Part shown: positions 1 to 12,030 of the stretch, piece by piece | How positions within the stretch are numbered: the stretch's first letter is position 1 | How the letters are laid out: each line of letters begins with the position of its first letter | NCBI GenBank assembly: GCA_037952775.1 | Contig: JBANAY010000001.1 | Span: 3,100,001-3,164,000, forward strand | DNA from: Clonostachys chloroleuca | Lineage: Eukaryota > Ascomycota > Sordariomycetes > Hypocreales > Bionectriaceae | Direction of reading: 5' to 3' | DNA length: 64,000 nucleotides | Notes under the pieces: model-generated | Databases searched by the model: none | Told to the model about the DNA's origin: nothing | Seen by the model: only the letters and a program-made list of their open reading frames with translations | Program-made: the position numbers and the translations under genes

Positions 1-1067
1 CCCACGGTCGGTCAATGTGGCTGCTGCGGCCTGTCTCCTTCGTACACTGCTGGTGGCCTCCTGGGCGCTTTTAAAGAACAAAAAGGCAAGAAGATACCCG
101 ATTGAACGTGTTAAGAATACAGAGGTTTGCGCCAACTCGAGGGCAATAGGTGAAGAATAATAGTTGCCAAGTCTGCGTCTAGTGGCGGAGCTGCAGCTGT
201 TTAGGTCGGTTGAAAGAAATGTGTTCACATACGTGGACACAGCTAGATGCGAACAGAACACTTGGACTGCAGGTGGCAGATGCAAAGATGCAGGTTGGTT
301 GATGCTGGAATGTAGAACGGGAGCCAGGCGTGGGAGTTTGGGATGGGTATAGCAGGTCATGCATGGCCCAGTGGGAGGTAAACACGTTGGCGAGGCAACG
401 TCGAGTCCTGTGTCTCAGGACATTTTCGCTGCCCGCTTTTTCCTGTGCTTTGCACTGGGATCGGGGTGCATGGATGTCGTCAATGCGCTGGCGGATACCC
501 TGTAGGCACGCTGTAGCAACGCCTGCAATGCGCTGCAGAGGCACCCGACGGCGGTAATCGCTCGCCACACAGCGCAAGCCTCCCCTCAAGCCCCACCCGA
601 GTGCGGCGGTGAGGGCTGCCCTGTCTTATTGCCGATTACTATGCCAGACACGTCGCCAGTGTTGCCAGGCTCCCAGGCGGAGAAAAGTGTTTACGCGCCC
701 GGCCCAGATTTTGCCGTCCCGCACGCAAATTAATTTGCAGCCAGCCTCAACCAACCTTTCTCTTTCCTTCTTCCACTCAACACTTCTCGCATCAGCCGTT
801 GCAGTAGTGGAACCTTAGGCGCAGGTTCTGAAACTGTTGACTCGTGCATACAGAGAGCGCTGCAGCTCCCAAAGATCCAAAACAAGTGTGTGTGGAAAGC
901 CGCAGAAGACAAGAGAGACCTCCGTGTCGGATTCCCAAGGCTGTCGATCGCGTTGAGCAAGCGCTTGACTCTCCAGCCAGTTTCAGTTTCTGTCCAGAGC
1001 CCCCTCGACTTCTCACTTGAGTTCCCGGGATTCCAGGCGTAAAGTTGCACACATATACACAACCGCA
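1..1067. other. Left-edge intergenic region and elongin C leader
   Basis: No conserved gene is recognised. Open frames here, including one of 136 codons on the minus strand at 179-589, have no recognisable family motif. The last 300 bases are pyrimidine-rich and probably hold the elongin C promoter and 5' leader. Confidence 0.5.
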
Positions 1068-1707
1068 ATGGACGTCCAAGCTCCCAGCAAGTATGTTACG
1101 CTCATCTCGAGCGATGGATTCGAGTTTGTTGTTCTTCGGGAAGCTGCTATGGTCAGCCCTATAGTCAAGGGCATGCTGGACCCGAAGAGTATGTCACAAA
1201 GGCGGCTCGCCGTCTTGAGATAACCCATTAGGTCTACTATTCTATGCTTACACTTTGCCTTTCCTTGTACACAGGCCAATTTGCTGAGGCCAAACACGCA
1301 CGATGTGTCTTCCAGGAGATAAGGTTTGTCATTCCCTTGCTTATACATCCCACGCTTCACAACGCTTTACAACCCACGCACATCGACACATTAGGGACGC
1401 TTGGGATGATGACATTTGAGTTATTTCTCTTGACGGAACCCCGATAACCTGGCGTGTTCCGACTGATCACCCTCTACACTTGAACTGACCAACTTGCCTA
1501 TCCCTTCTCACTTTCGCCGCCTCCAAGCTCATACCAATATAAAGCTAACAAAGTTTTGATAGTTCTATTGTACTTGACAAAATTGTCGAGTATTTCCATT
1601 ACTGGTATCGCTACCGAAACAGCGAGGATGTGCCCGATATGGATATCCCTGTGGAAATCTGTCTGGAACTCCTTGCTGCTGCCGACTATCTTGGCCTGGA
1701 CCAGTAA
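1068..1707 (+). CDS. Elongin C (Skp1/BTB-fold adaptor)
   Basis: Small BTB/Skp1-fold adaptor that in other eukaryotes links substrate receptors to cullin ubiquitin ligases and, with elongin A, acts on stalled RNA polymerase II. Three exons are read: 1068-1188, 1275-1323 and 1563-1707, giving 104 residues, the usual size of the family. The N-terminal part reads YVTLISSDGFEF followed by ASPIVKGML-like residues. The middle exon carries the FAEAKHARCVFQEI segment, and the last exon ends in the conserved ELLAAADYLGLDQ helix. The ATG at 1068 is chosen because it precedes the conserved core. Introns have GTATGT and GTTTGT donors. Nothing is odd in the sequence. Confidence 0.92.
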
Positions 1708-2554
1708 GCGAAAACAAATATATTCGTCTGATCCCTTCGTTGCTGACAATCACAGTGTGAATTTGAACAGTAAATGAACGAGATATGACTTTGAAACTCC
1801 ATTGGCGTTAGACGGTAGGGTACAATACGAGAATAAACACTGCAAAGTTCAACAACCTCATGTCGGGGACGACCAGCAGCATTCGGTCCGTCTTTATGGT
1901 GCTACCAACCACATAGCTATTCTTTCCCCAAATGTTTGACAGCAATCCTGCCTAAAACCACCCATTTCAGCATATGCGTTCTGCTCTTCAGTTCTTCCGT
2001 GGGCCGAACGTCTATTAGAGATGGAATATTGATACCTCCCTCTCACTCTGCGTGACTCAGTTGCAATCGCATTGGGATTTCGCTTTTTCTGCAGGGATAC
2101 ATTTTAGTAGAAAGTGCACTGCACTATGAAGAAAGCATGCCAATCAGATATCAATACACGTCCCGTCTCAAAATCTCTTTTCACCGGTGATACTTGTACC
2201 TTGGGTCGTTAGGACTAGGATCACATTTATGAACGTTATGTTGTTCGGTGTTGTCACCTTGTAGATGACTAATCAGAATGCATGGGGAAAGAACATTCAT
2301 TCAAAGTCGATATGTTCTGGAGATCGTAAGTAATAAACTTAAGTATAACTGATCAAAGTGTCTAGACCTTACCAGAAGCATCCAACTGCTGCTCCTGCTG
2401 GTCTAAGGAGATGATGCAGGTACCACCTTAGACTGTTTGGCACTGTAGGTTAGTTGGATTGCTACGAAGGCCTAAGACGAGGCCCGGCAACTTGCGATAT
2501 TCCACAAAACAAGCAGCGTCTCGAAAACGCCCGTCTTATAAAAAAGGTCAAAGG
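1708..2554. other. Intergenic, elongin C to DBR1
   Basis: About 850 bases, AT-rich, holding the 3' end of elongin C and the promoter of DBR1. No ORF or RNA gene is recognised. Confidence 0.5.
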
Positions 2555-4469
2555 ATGGCGTCTAGTGCGTTTGAATCTCAGGGTGTCCGTATCGCTGTGG
2601 AAGGCTGTGTAAGATCGAACCCAATCTAGACAATTGAGAGGCGAAGAAGAGATTTTGCTCCGTTAGCCTAGCATGCAAGACGCTGACCGTTCATAGGGCC
2701 ATGGCACCCTGGATGCCATCTACGCATCGGTTGCAAAATCATGCGAGGTTCGCGGCTGGGATGGTGTCGATCTCCTCATCATCGGTGGAGATTTTCAGGT
2801 ACTTATCCCTCTACTACAATATCAAATCGGTTGCCCGCTCGTTACTGCCCATCAAGCTAACGGACTTATCAAGGCAGTCCGCAATGCGGAAGACCTCTCC
2901 ATCATGTCGTGTCCGGTCAAGTACCGCGAACTTGGTGATTTCCCCAAGTATTACTCTGGCGAACGGACTGCCCCCTATTTGACCATCTTCATTGCTGGCA
3001 ATCACGAGGCCAGCTCTCATCTCTGGGAGTTGTACTACGGTGGCTGGGTTGCCCCAAACATCTATTACCTGGGTGCCGCCAACATCGTTCGCTTGGGTCC
3101 CATTCGAATTGCTGGATTATCTGGCATCTGGAAAGGCTTTGACTACAACAAGCCCCATCATGAGCGCCTTCCCTTCAACGCCGACGATGTCAAGTCGTTC
3201 TATCATGTCCGCGAAATTGATGTGCGAAAACTCTTACTGGTACAATCTCAAGTGGATGTTGGTTTGAGTCATGATTGGCCCCGTGAGATTGAGAAGCATG
3301 GCGACTCCGAGTCTTTGTTCAGGAAGAAGAGAGATTTCAGGCAAGAGTCCAAGGATGGTACCCTCGGCAGTCAAGGTGCCAAGTATGTCATGGATAGATT
3401 GCGGCCTCCCTACTGGTTTTCAGCACATCTACATGTCAAATATGCTGCGCTCAAGGCATATCCTGATCAATCCTCCGATCCCGCCTCGAATCGGCAACCA
3501 ACAGTAGGCGAGGAAGCCAAGGGAGTAGACGAGCAAATCGCGGATGCGGGGAATCCAGATGAAATTGACCTTGACTTGGATGACGAAGATGGTCCAGAAA
3601 CAACCAAACCTGCGCCTAGCAGTCAACCTCAAACTGACTCACAGGGTGTCTCCGATGAGCTAAGGGCGCAGCTACCTGCTTCATTCACCCGTCCCAAGAA
3701 GACAGTGACAGGTCAACCAGGCCAACCTGTCCCAAAAACAATCACAAACAAAGAGGTGCGCTTCTTAGCCCTGGACAAATGTCTTCCTGGTAGGCATTTT
3801 TTGCAACTATGCGAAATTCACCCACACCAAGAGGAGGATGCCTCCAAATATCCACCGCAATCGTCGGGGTCTCGTTTCCGATTTGAGTATGACCCTGAAT
3901 GGCTAGCAATCATACGAGTCTTCCATGATTCGCTTCAATTTGGCGACCTAACGGCTCAGAACCCACCTAACATTGGTGAAGACCAGTATCTACCATTGAT
4001 CAAATCTGAGATGGAGTGGGTGGATGAGAACATTGTCAAGAAGGACAGACTCGAGATTCCCAGAAACTTCGAACTCACAGCTCCTCCATATGCCCATGGT
4101 ACCCCTGCCATTGTTCATGAGCAGCCAGAAGAATATACAAGCCCTCAGACTGCGGCATTCTGTTCTCTCCTTGGCATACAGAATCTATGGGACGCAAGTT
4201 CCGAGGAGAGGGCTGAAAGGAAAGCCAAAGGCCCAGCACCGTCACAACGAGGTGGCTTCCAGGGAAGAGGCCCTCCTCGAGGCGGCCACAGGGGGGACAT
4301 AGAGGGCATGGAGGGCATGGAGGACGTGGTCGAGGCCGAGGCCGAGGTCGGGGAGGGAGGTGGTGATCTACGAGCCTCGAAGACTAATACGGGGAGGCTT
4401 CAATATCTTATTCTACAACTAAATGAGAATAGCTGGCTTGGTTGGCTAGCAGCTCCCTTTGCCAGTTGA
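2555..4469 (+). CDS. dbr1: RNA lariat debranching enzyme (DBR1), C-terminal frame suspect
   Basis: Metallophosphoesterase that hydrolyses the 2'-5' bond of excised intron lariats in the nucleus. Exons are 2555-2608, 2697-2798 and 2874-4469. Exon 1 leads into a GCGHGTLDAIY metal-site motif. It is followed by GGDFQAVRN, the GNHEASSHLWELYYGGW signature, LSHDWP and SAHLHV, all hallmarks of DBR1, and then by the C-terminal DBR1 domain. As read, the protein has 583 residues and ends in an acidic, unconserved tail. A G6 run at 4291-4296 marks the switch. In the frame reached by adding one base there, the tail becomes an RGG/RG-rich stretch stopping at 4366 (about 549 residues), which is more typical of an RNA-binding tail. 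The acidic tail is therefore probably an artefact or a recent frameshift. Confidence 0.93.
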
Positions 4470-5099
4470 AGTCTCGCAACGATTGGTGAAAATGTCTATT
4501 TTCTCATTGATCGATACGCTGCAACTAATGAAATATTTTCTCATCATTTCGTAAATTAAGTTCCCAAGCACATATCTCGAAAGCATGCATATGGTTGTCG
4601 AGAGCAACTCCAGATGCATGGGTTGCTGGTCAATCCTTGGAGGTTAATTGGGGGGTCTGCAGGGCTGTTAGGGGCCGCAGCAGTGGGTACGGGCTCCAAT
4701 GGCGGTGGGAGAGCAGGTCTCTCGGTCCCCTAGCAACCGCCCCAAAAAGGGCAACTAAGTAAACACCCCACCAGGAACCGACTGCAATGCGGGCCAACAC
4801 CATCCCAAAAGCCTGATCGATTCTTACTACAACTTCCCTGTGTGCATCATCAGCATCCGAACCCACCCAAACCCTTGCCCCAACTATTGGCCAGCAGCTG
4901 GACACATCACAGGTGGCCTCAGATCGTGCGTTCTTTTCTCGAGAATCACGTCGTGCCTGTTCTCCAGTTCGCATCACAGCCGTGGGTGTCTCCAATCAGC
5001 ATTCCCCTCCATCGTTCCCCCGCTAACAACAGGAATGCAGTATCGCAACCCGGATTCCGATTATTGACAACCGCCCGTCGCATTCATAACGCTGCTGCC
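4470..5099. other. Intergenic, DBR1 to MOB1
   Basis: About 630 bases without a supported gene; probably the DBR1 3' UTR and the MOB1 promoter and leader. Confidence 0.5.
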
Positions 5100-6159
5100 A
5101 TGGCTCATCAGTTCCTTACCACCGTGTTCGTCTCTCTCCCTTTGATCTCCAAGCCTCACTAGTCGTTACAATGGCATCTGTCTTCCGTTACCTGAGCCCC
5201 AAGTCGCTCGCTACCATGCAACGCATCGACAACACCATCATACCCGTTTACAGAGATGCTCCATCCCCTCCTCCTGCCGATCCCAGCCCGCCGCCTCCTC
5301 TGATCCTCGCAGATGCGCTCAATGCTAACAGGGCCATGGTTCCGAACAGCAACCAACGGACCAAGAACCAATTTCGACCCCGATTGGGCAAGGGCGGTAC
5401 GCCCAGCTACCAACTTAGACAGTATGCCGAGGTCACCCTGGGGGTGGTAGCTTGAGGAAGGTCGTCAAGCTCCCCGAGGGCGAGGATGAGAACGAATGGC
5501 TCGCCGTCAACAGTAAGCTCGATAAATCCAGGTTACGCCCTCAAGACATATGACTGACGGACAACAGTGGTGGACTTCTACAACCAAATCAACCTCCTCT
5601 ACGGTGCTATTACTGAATTCTGCTCTCCTCAATCATGCCCTGAAATGAAGGCGACAGACGAGTATGTCTACTCGCGAACATGATATATCAGAATATCCCC
5701 AGCTGAACATATTAGATTCGAGTACCTCTGGCAAGACAACGAGAACTACAAGCGGCCAACCAAGATGCCCGCCCCCGCCTACATTGAACAACTCATGGCA
5801 TGGGTGCAGTCGAACATCGACAATGAGCAAGTCCTGCCCAGCAAGATTGGTAAGCGATATTCGAGGCATCATCGAAAGTCTTGCTACCTGTTGAGCTTAT
5901 CTAACTTTTTTTACCAGGTGTCCCATTCCCCAAGTCTTTCCCGGCCTTGGTCCGTCAGATTTTCAAGCGCATGTACCGCGTTTATGCACACATTTACTGC
6001 CACCATTACCCTGTCATTCGGGAGCTGGGACTCGAGCCACATCTCAACACCAGCTTTAAGCAGTATGTGCTTTTCATCGACGAGCACAGCCTTGCCAGTG
6101 GGCGAGACTACTGGGGGCCTCTGGGCGATTTGGTTGACAGCATGTTGAAGAGCGACTAG
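5100..6159 (+). CDS. mob1: MOB1 kinase activator, one-base frameshift at a G run
   Basis: Mob1 binds and activates NDR/LATS-family kinases (Dbf2/Sid2) in mitotic exit and septation signalling. The conserved core is clear: [80 protein letters not shown] and [10 protein letters not shown], with the Cys2His2 zinc ligands. Exons after the first are about 5332-5512, 5568-5661, 5716-5849 and 5918-6159. The first exon is most likely 5100-5125 (MAHQFLTT...), but the joining acceptor is uncertain. A second in-frame ATG at 5171 would give a proline-rich N-terminus unlike the family. The frame breaks at a G5 run (5440-5444) inside the TLGGGSLRK region, where one extra G restores about 225 residues, the family's normal length. 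Confidence 0.9.
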
Positions 6160-6870
6160 ACTCGCTTTCAAATATCCGGCTTGGCGTACTTTATGTATAC
6201 AAGGCTATCAGGGCACTTGAGGAGTTTGCGGCGTTTGGGATTTCGTTTTAGGGATACAGGGAGCATGGTTTGGTACAGGTTAGATATGAATCCAATTAAG
6301 GAACAAGAACACACACTGTTGTATCAAGCGAAGTAAAAACCAGTCTTCACATAGACTTGGTAACATTTGATTTTTTCACTGGCTGTCCAAATGCCTAATG
6401 CTCTCGATGTTTCGCTACCCCTGACTTGATATGTCTGTATGGCGGCCTATAGTAGCAGGCACGTGGGTGTCAGAAAACCAAGGACCTCGAAAGTCTAATA
6501 GCGAATACCAGTCACATATTACAAATATTCTCACTTTCTATCGTGCAACAATAATAACCAATCTTGGCAAATTATTAAAACTGCAAGCTATCGTCGCTAA
6601 ATATTTTGCCCCTTATCAGAAAATTGGGATATAGGATCGTTTTCGCTGTCCCTATTTTTTTGACACCCTCTTGAGAGGGCATGGTGGCCATTATGTAATC
6701 ACTGTCGCCCGGTGGGGAAAGAGCATGTTGATGCCTTAGATCGGAAGATCCAGTAAGGCAACAAGAATTCAAAATTGCCGAAGTGCAACAGTCTCCAACG
6801 AGAACAAGCCGGACGCCATCATCACGAACTCCTTCCAGCAACCCCAACCTTCCTCCGCCAAACGACCGCC
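6160..6870. other. Intergenic, MOB1 to OSCP
   Basis: About 710 bases, AT-rich in the middle, with no supported gene. It should hold the MOB1 3' UTR and the promoter of the OSCP gene. Confidence 0.5.
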
Positions 6871-7923
6871 ATGTTCTCGCGACAAGCTCTTCGTTCCGTC
6901 CGGGCTGCTGCCCCCCAGCGTGCCCTCGCCCTGCGATCAACGCCTGTGCGGTCCTTTGCCGCGGCTGCCAGCGCCGACGTCAAGCCCCCCAAGGCTGTCT
7001 TCGGCCTCGATGGCACCTATGCCACTGCTCTGGTACGCGTGTACTCCGGCCGCAAGATGGAATTTTCGGTGGAATTGGCCTCTCCGCGATCAATTGGGCG
7101 CTTTTTGACCCCCGCCGAAAGCTCCAATTGACGAACCGGGGGAACGGCACGCGAGGTGGAAAATAGCTAACACATTCTGCGTCAATTACCAGTACACGGC
7201 CGCCTCCAAGTCCTCCGCCCTCGATCCCACCGCCAACGCCATCACCAAGCTCGGCGCCCTCCTCGAGAAGGATGCCAAGCTTACCTCCATCCTGTCGGCC
7301 CCTACCCTGACCCCCCAGGACAAGTCCGACATCGTCGCCGAGCTCACCAAGCAGGCCGGCGCCAGCGACCCCACCGTCAAGAACTTCCTCGAGACCCTCG
7401 CCGAGAACAACCGCCTGGGCCTCCTCGGCGGCGTCTGCCAAAAGTTCTCTGAGCTGATCGCCGCCGCCCGTGGCGAGGTTGAGCTCAAGATCACCAGCGC
7501 TCAGGTAGGTTCGACCCTTCCTTTGCACAAGCCAATCCTGCGACAAGACCCGGAGCTCTATGGACATGGAATTGCGATGCATATCGAGGGCGTGCTACTA
7601 TGTATGGAATTCTCTAACATTTCTTTTTTTTGCAGGGCCTCGACAACAGAACTCTCAACCGTCTCTCCAACGCCGTCTCCAAGTCCGCTTACGTCGGCCC
7701 CGGCAAGACCCTCAAGGTCACCAACTCTGTATGTTCTTATTGACTCGTTTGGATCTTCGATCCCCTTGCCCGCCTCGCAAGTGCGCCCGCTAATTTTCTG
7801 CTCCCCAAGGTCAACCCTGAGATCGTCGGTGGACTCGTCGTTGAGATCGGTGACCGAACCATCGACCTCAGCGTCTCCGCCCGCATCGCCAAGATGAACA
7901 AGCTCTTGACGGACAGCCTGTAA
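6871..7923 (+). CDS. atp5: Mitochondrial ATP synthase OSCP subunit
   Basis: Oligomycin-sensitivity-conferring protein, the peripheral-stalk subunit joining F1 to Fo of mitochondrial ATP synthase. Four exons (6871-7032, 7193-7504, 7636-7728, 7810-7923) give 226 residues, normal for the family. The N-terminus is Arg/Ala/Ser-rich without acidic residues, a typical matrix-targeting presequence. YATALYTAAS starts the OSCP fold. NPEIVGGLVVEIGDRTID near the C-terminus is the OSCP/delta signature. All C6 runs in this gene are in frame, unlike several neighbours. Confidence 0.96.
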
Positions 7924-8443
7924 AATATCACTCGTCTATACTACTACTAGCACTCTATAAAGTCAATTGACTTCCCCTTTTCCCTTTGTGCCATGTATAA
8001 AAAATTCAATGGCTCGCAGATTTCGACCCTAGTCGTGTGGATTTTCTTCAAATCTTGGGTGCTTGCTGTTATGCCGTTGCAGGGGTTTGCGGGAGAGTAG
8101 AGGCAGCCTTAAACCTGTGCCCTGGCTTTGTTCCTTACTTAGATGAGAAGCTAGATAATACGGCCATGCTATGTTCCTGCTGAAAGTCAAGGGGGGTTTC
8201 TGATTTCAGTACAACGTCTTATATAACCTTCCTGTGACCAAGATGACGATGAAGACTGCATGATGATTTGTTAAATCGGCAAGCATGCGGTATCAGAAAA
8301 TTTACCGTTGAATATCCCATGTATTTTATTCTATCCTATGCTGTAAATTGCGGTTTTATGCTGAACTCAATGAATGAGATCAGTTATCTTCTGTTCTCCG
8401 TATTCAAATCAAACAAAAAATCTAGCCCATATCCAAGCGCCAC
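7924..8443. other. Convergent 3' ends of OSCP and GH63 gene
   Basis: About 520 bases between two converging genes, AT-rich, most likely only 3' UTRs. No gene is seen. Confidence 0.5.
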
Positions 8444-11400
8444 TCATCCTAATTTTGCGTCGGTTTCAAGATCCTGTTCGTATTCATTGGAGGTCTGGTC
8501 AATCCTGTAGCGTTCAAGCTGGTCCGATATGTACTGGTGCATGTGAGAGTCCGCCTCGGACCTCTGGCGGGCACGGTCCGGGTCATCTGGGAAGACAGAT
8601 GCGGTGGTAGATTGCGCATCACCATCCTCATCATCCGCATCCACCCCGTTGAGCGAAAAGTCACTTCTCGCGCCGATTGAGCGAGAGGTGGAGGATCGCC
8701 GGATGCGCATGTTCCCAGAGGGGTGGGGGGTTCCGGCGTTGATTCTTCGCTGGAAGACGTCGTCGAAGTAATGTGCCATGGTGGCAGTTGGCTCTCTGGG
8801 AGTTTGGGGAAGTCGACAGTTCACACTGGGGATTCAGTTAGCATTAACCCCTGAGGGGGGACTACTTCAAGCCGTTCTTGTGGAAGACTTACCCGGTATC
8901 GTGAATCATTCGAGCGATCAGGCCCGTCCAACCACACTGGTGGGTAGCACCGAGTCCTCGGCCACTATCACCATCGAAGAACTCGTGGAACCAAAGGTAG
9001 TCCTTCCAGTGCTCATCAAAATCGAGACGGTCGTCGCCGCCGTTGATGCTACGTCTGCCATCGTCGGTGCGGGCAAACAAATGCTGGAGACGATGCTGGA
9101 TCTCCTCTGCAACCTTGCCCAGGTGCATGTATTCACCGCTCCCGGTAGGACATTCCACCTGGAACTCGTGTCCGTAGAAGAGGAAGAATCTCTGCAGAGA
9201 CTCTACCAAGAGGAAGTTGACGCAGAGCCAGATTGGGCCTCTCCAGTTACTGTTTCCACCAAAAAGTCCACTGTCAGAGTCTCCAGGGATGTATCCAACC
9301 TCGAACTTCTGCCCGTTGACCTCCATGGAGAAGGGGTGTTCTTTGTGATATTTCGACAGTGATCGGATACCATGGTCGCTGAAGAACTCATTCTCGTCCA
9401 GCATTCTCTTCAAGATTTTCTCTAGCCTGTCCTTGCTGACGATAGAAAGGAGAAGCCGATTCCCCTTACCTCTCTTCTGGATACTTGCCATGTTACGTTC
9501 AGCAAGATCGCAGCGATTCTGTACGAACCAGTCCACTCGCTTCTTGAACGATGGAAGCTTATTGATCAACTCAGGTTCAAGAGTTGAAGTGGCATAGAGG
9601 GGAATGAGCCCCACGAGGGACCGGACGGGGAGCTGCTGGATCCATGGGCCTCCCCAGGAGATGGCGTCATAATAAAAGCTGTCATCCTCATTCCACAATG
9701 ACTTCTCCTCTTTGCCCCCTGTTCGGAAGGTCATTGCGTCGCTGATGAAGATGAAATGCTCGAAGAACTTGGACGCAATATCCTCGTAGGTGCGGCGGTG
9801 CTTTGCCAGCTCCAGGGCAATGTTGAGCATGCTCAAACAGTAAAATGCCATCCATCCTGTACTGTCTGCCTGCTCAAGAACACCTCCAGTCGGCAGGGGC
9901 TCGGATCGGTTGAAGAGGCCGATATTGTCCAGCCCGAGGAAACCACCCTCAAACACGTTCTTGCCATCGGTGTCCTTGCGGTTCACCCACCACGTGAAAT
10001 TCAGCAGAAGTTTCTGGAAAACACGTTCAAGGAAATCAATATCCTGACGTCCATAGAGTTTCCGCTCAATCTTGAAAGTTCGGAAGGTTGCCCAGGCATG
10101 GACAGGAGGGTTGACATCACCAAAGTTCCATTCGTAGCTGTTTCACTCTTGTTAGTCGCCCATCACTCACTTCTCGAACCAGCGACGATATAAAAGGGTC
10201 AACTTACGCTGGGATCTGCCCGTTCGGATGGCAGTACCACTCTCGAGTGAATAAATCAAGCTGCTTCTTGGCGAAGTCAGGGTCGATCATGGCCAGAGGA
10301 ATGCAGTGAAATGCGCTATCCCAAGCAGCAAAGAAGGGGTATTCCCAAGAGTCTGGCATAGATAGAATATCATCGCAATGCATGTGTTTCCATTGAGAAT
10401 TGCGAATCCCTCGTCGATCGGGAGGCGGTGGCGGCATTGAAGGGTCTCCATTCGCCCATTGGTCCCAAATAAACAGATAATGCTGCTTGTTCCACATCAT
10501 CCCGGAAAAGGCCTGTCTCTGGACGTTGCGAAGATCATCGGAAATCGGTAGCGGGCTGATCCTGTAGAAGAACTCATCGGCCTCTTCCTTACGCTTTTCG
10601 ATAATATCATCAAACTCCTCCTCGTCAAGGTAGGCTATATCCTTCTTGGAAATTCGAAATCGGACCACTGTGTTGATTATCAGCTCAAATATCTTTCCCC
10701 TCGCCATTGGAAAGAAGTCTTACCTGCACACTCCCCGGGAGGAACACCGCCATCTTCGTTGAAGGGGTACCAGGCAGCGCACTTGGTACCCTTTTCTGCA
10801 GGATTGATGGCGTCCTTATCTCCATCAACGATATAATGATGGAAGGCATCCTTGACGTAAGGCTGGGGGTTCTTCTGGTCATACAAAGTCTTGAAGTTGG
10901 TGTCGTTTTCTGTGAACATCAACTCGGGCATGACGTCCTCCTCGCTGGAGCCAACTCCAGGTGACGGAGAGAGAAGAAAGTATCTTTCACCCAAACTATA
11001 ATGCTTGGATTTGGCTGCGACCTCATTATGGAGCTGGATGGATGGCTTCTTATTTTCTGGCTCGCGGCCCCAACTCCAGGTATTCCGGAACCAAACATGC
11101 GGTACGATATGAAGCGGCGCGCGATCGGGACCTCGGTTCCAAGCAGTGACTCGGAATAGAAGCTCATCTGGGTCATCGGATTCCTTTGCAGTTTCGATGA
11201 AAATATCCCAGTATCTATCCTCGTCGAAAACGCCAGTGTCGATGAGCTGGTACTCCTTGTCTTGCTTTGTGCGCCGGGCACTTTCCTTCAAGAGATCTTC
11301 GTAGGGGAACTTCTTCTGGGGATATTTGTAGAGGAATTTCATGTATGAATGCTGCAACCATTGTTAATAGTCAACGCAAAGGACGAGAGGAGGCGGTCGC

Positions 11401-12030
11401 AGGCAAGAACATACGGTCTATGATTCGTTAGTACATGTGATGGCGGAGTAGCGGGAAACAGTGGTTAGCTTACAGGAGTGTTATCCAGATGAAAATGAGC
11501 TTCCTTCACACTCTCTCCATGGTTGCCCTGCGGGTTGGACAGACCAAATAAACGTTCCTTCAGGAAATCACTACACCAGGTTAGCCACATGCGGCCCAGA
11601 CCCAGAAACGGAGCAGATATGGAAGACCAACTCTTTCTCGTTCCAGAAACTAAAGGCGATGTTCTGGAGACCGTGTGTGTCTGAGACACCCGCAATACCA
11701 TCTTCGCCCCATCGGAAGGCTCGAGATCGCGCATGGTCGTGGGGAAAGTCTAGAAGCTAGTTAATCGCCTGGGGGCAGCCAAAGCAAGTCCAATTGGGAT
11801 ACTTACGGCTCCAAGCATCACCGTCCGGGCTGTAATCCTCTCGGACTAGGAAACAATCAGCAATCTCGCTCGTCGGACAAAGGAGCAGGAGGGAGTATCG
11901 TCCTACCAGTCGCCCACTGTCTCTCGGCTACATACGGGCCCCATTTCTTCCAGTATAGGTCTCGATCGCGATCCTGCTTGAGACGCTTCTCCTCCTCGGT
12001 GAGGTACTCATGACCATCAAAGACAACCAT
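8444..12030 (-). CDS. Glycoside hydrolase family 63-like glucosidase
   Basis: Large GH63-type (alpha/alpha)6-barrel protein, related to processing glucosidase I and mannosylglycerate/glucosylglycerate hydrolases; substrate not known. Nine exons were traced on the minus strand (12030-11907, 11845-11807, 11749-11632, 11570-11474, 11417-11415, 11351-10724, 10667-10208, 10137-8893, 8825-8444). They give about 1031 residues in one frame. Visible motifs are [76 protein letters not shown], the [11 protein letters not shown] catalytic region and a C-terminal [10 protein letters not shown] motif. No signal peptide is evident, so a cytosolic role is likelier than ER processing. The start is the ATG at 12030; the frame extends upstream only to a GTG. 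Exon 5 is a 3-nt micro-exon. Confidence 0.88.
11415..11417 (-). other. Putative 3-nt micro-exon in GH63 gene
   Basis: The codon ACC (Thr) stands between two normal-sized introns (11473-11418, 56 nt; 11414-11352, 63 nt). Each has its own GTAAGC or GTATGT donor, a CTAAC- or TTAAC-like branch site and an AG acceptor. Including it gives the motif NTPTHSYMK, which is how I remember this motif in bacterial and fungal relatives. Skipping it would delete only the Thr. Confidence 0.6.

Noticed and set aside
179..589. 136-codon minus-strand frame at the left edge
   Set aside because: No recognisable motif and an upstream position relative to elongin C; probably chance in leader DNA.
8778..9362. 194-codon plus-strand frame
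   Set aside because: Antisense to the conserved GH63 catalytic exon.
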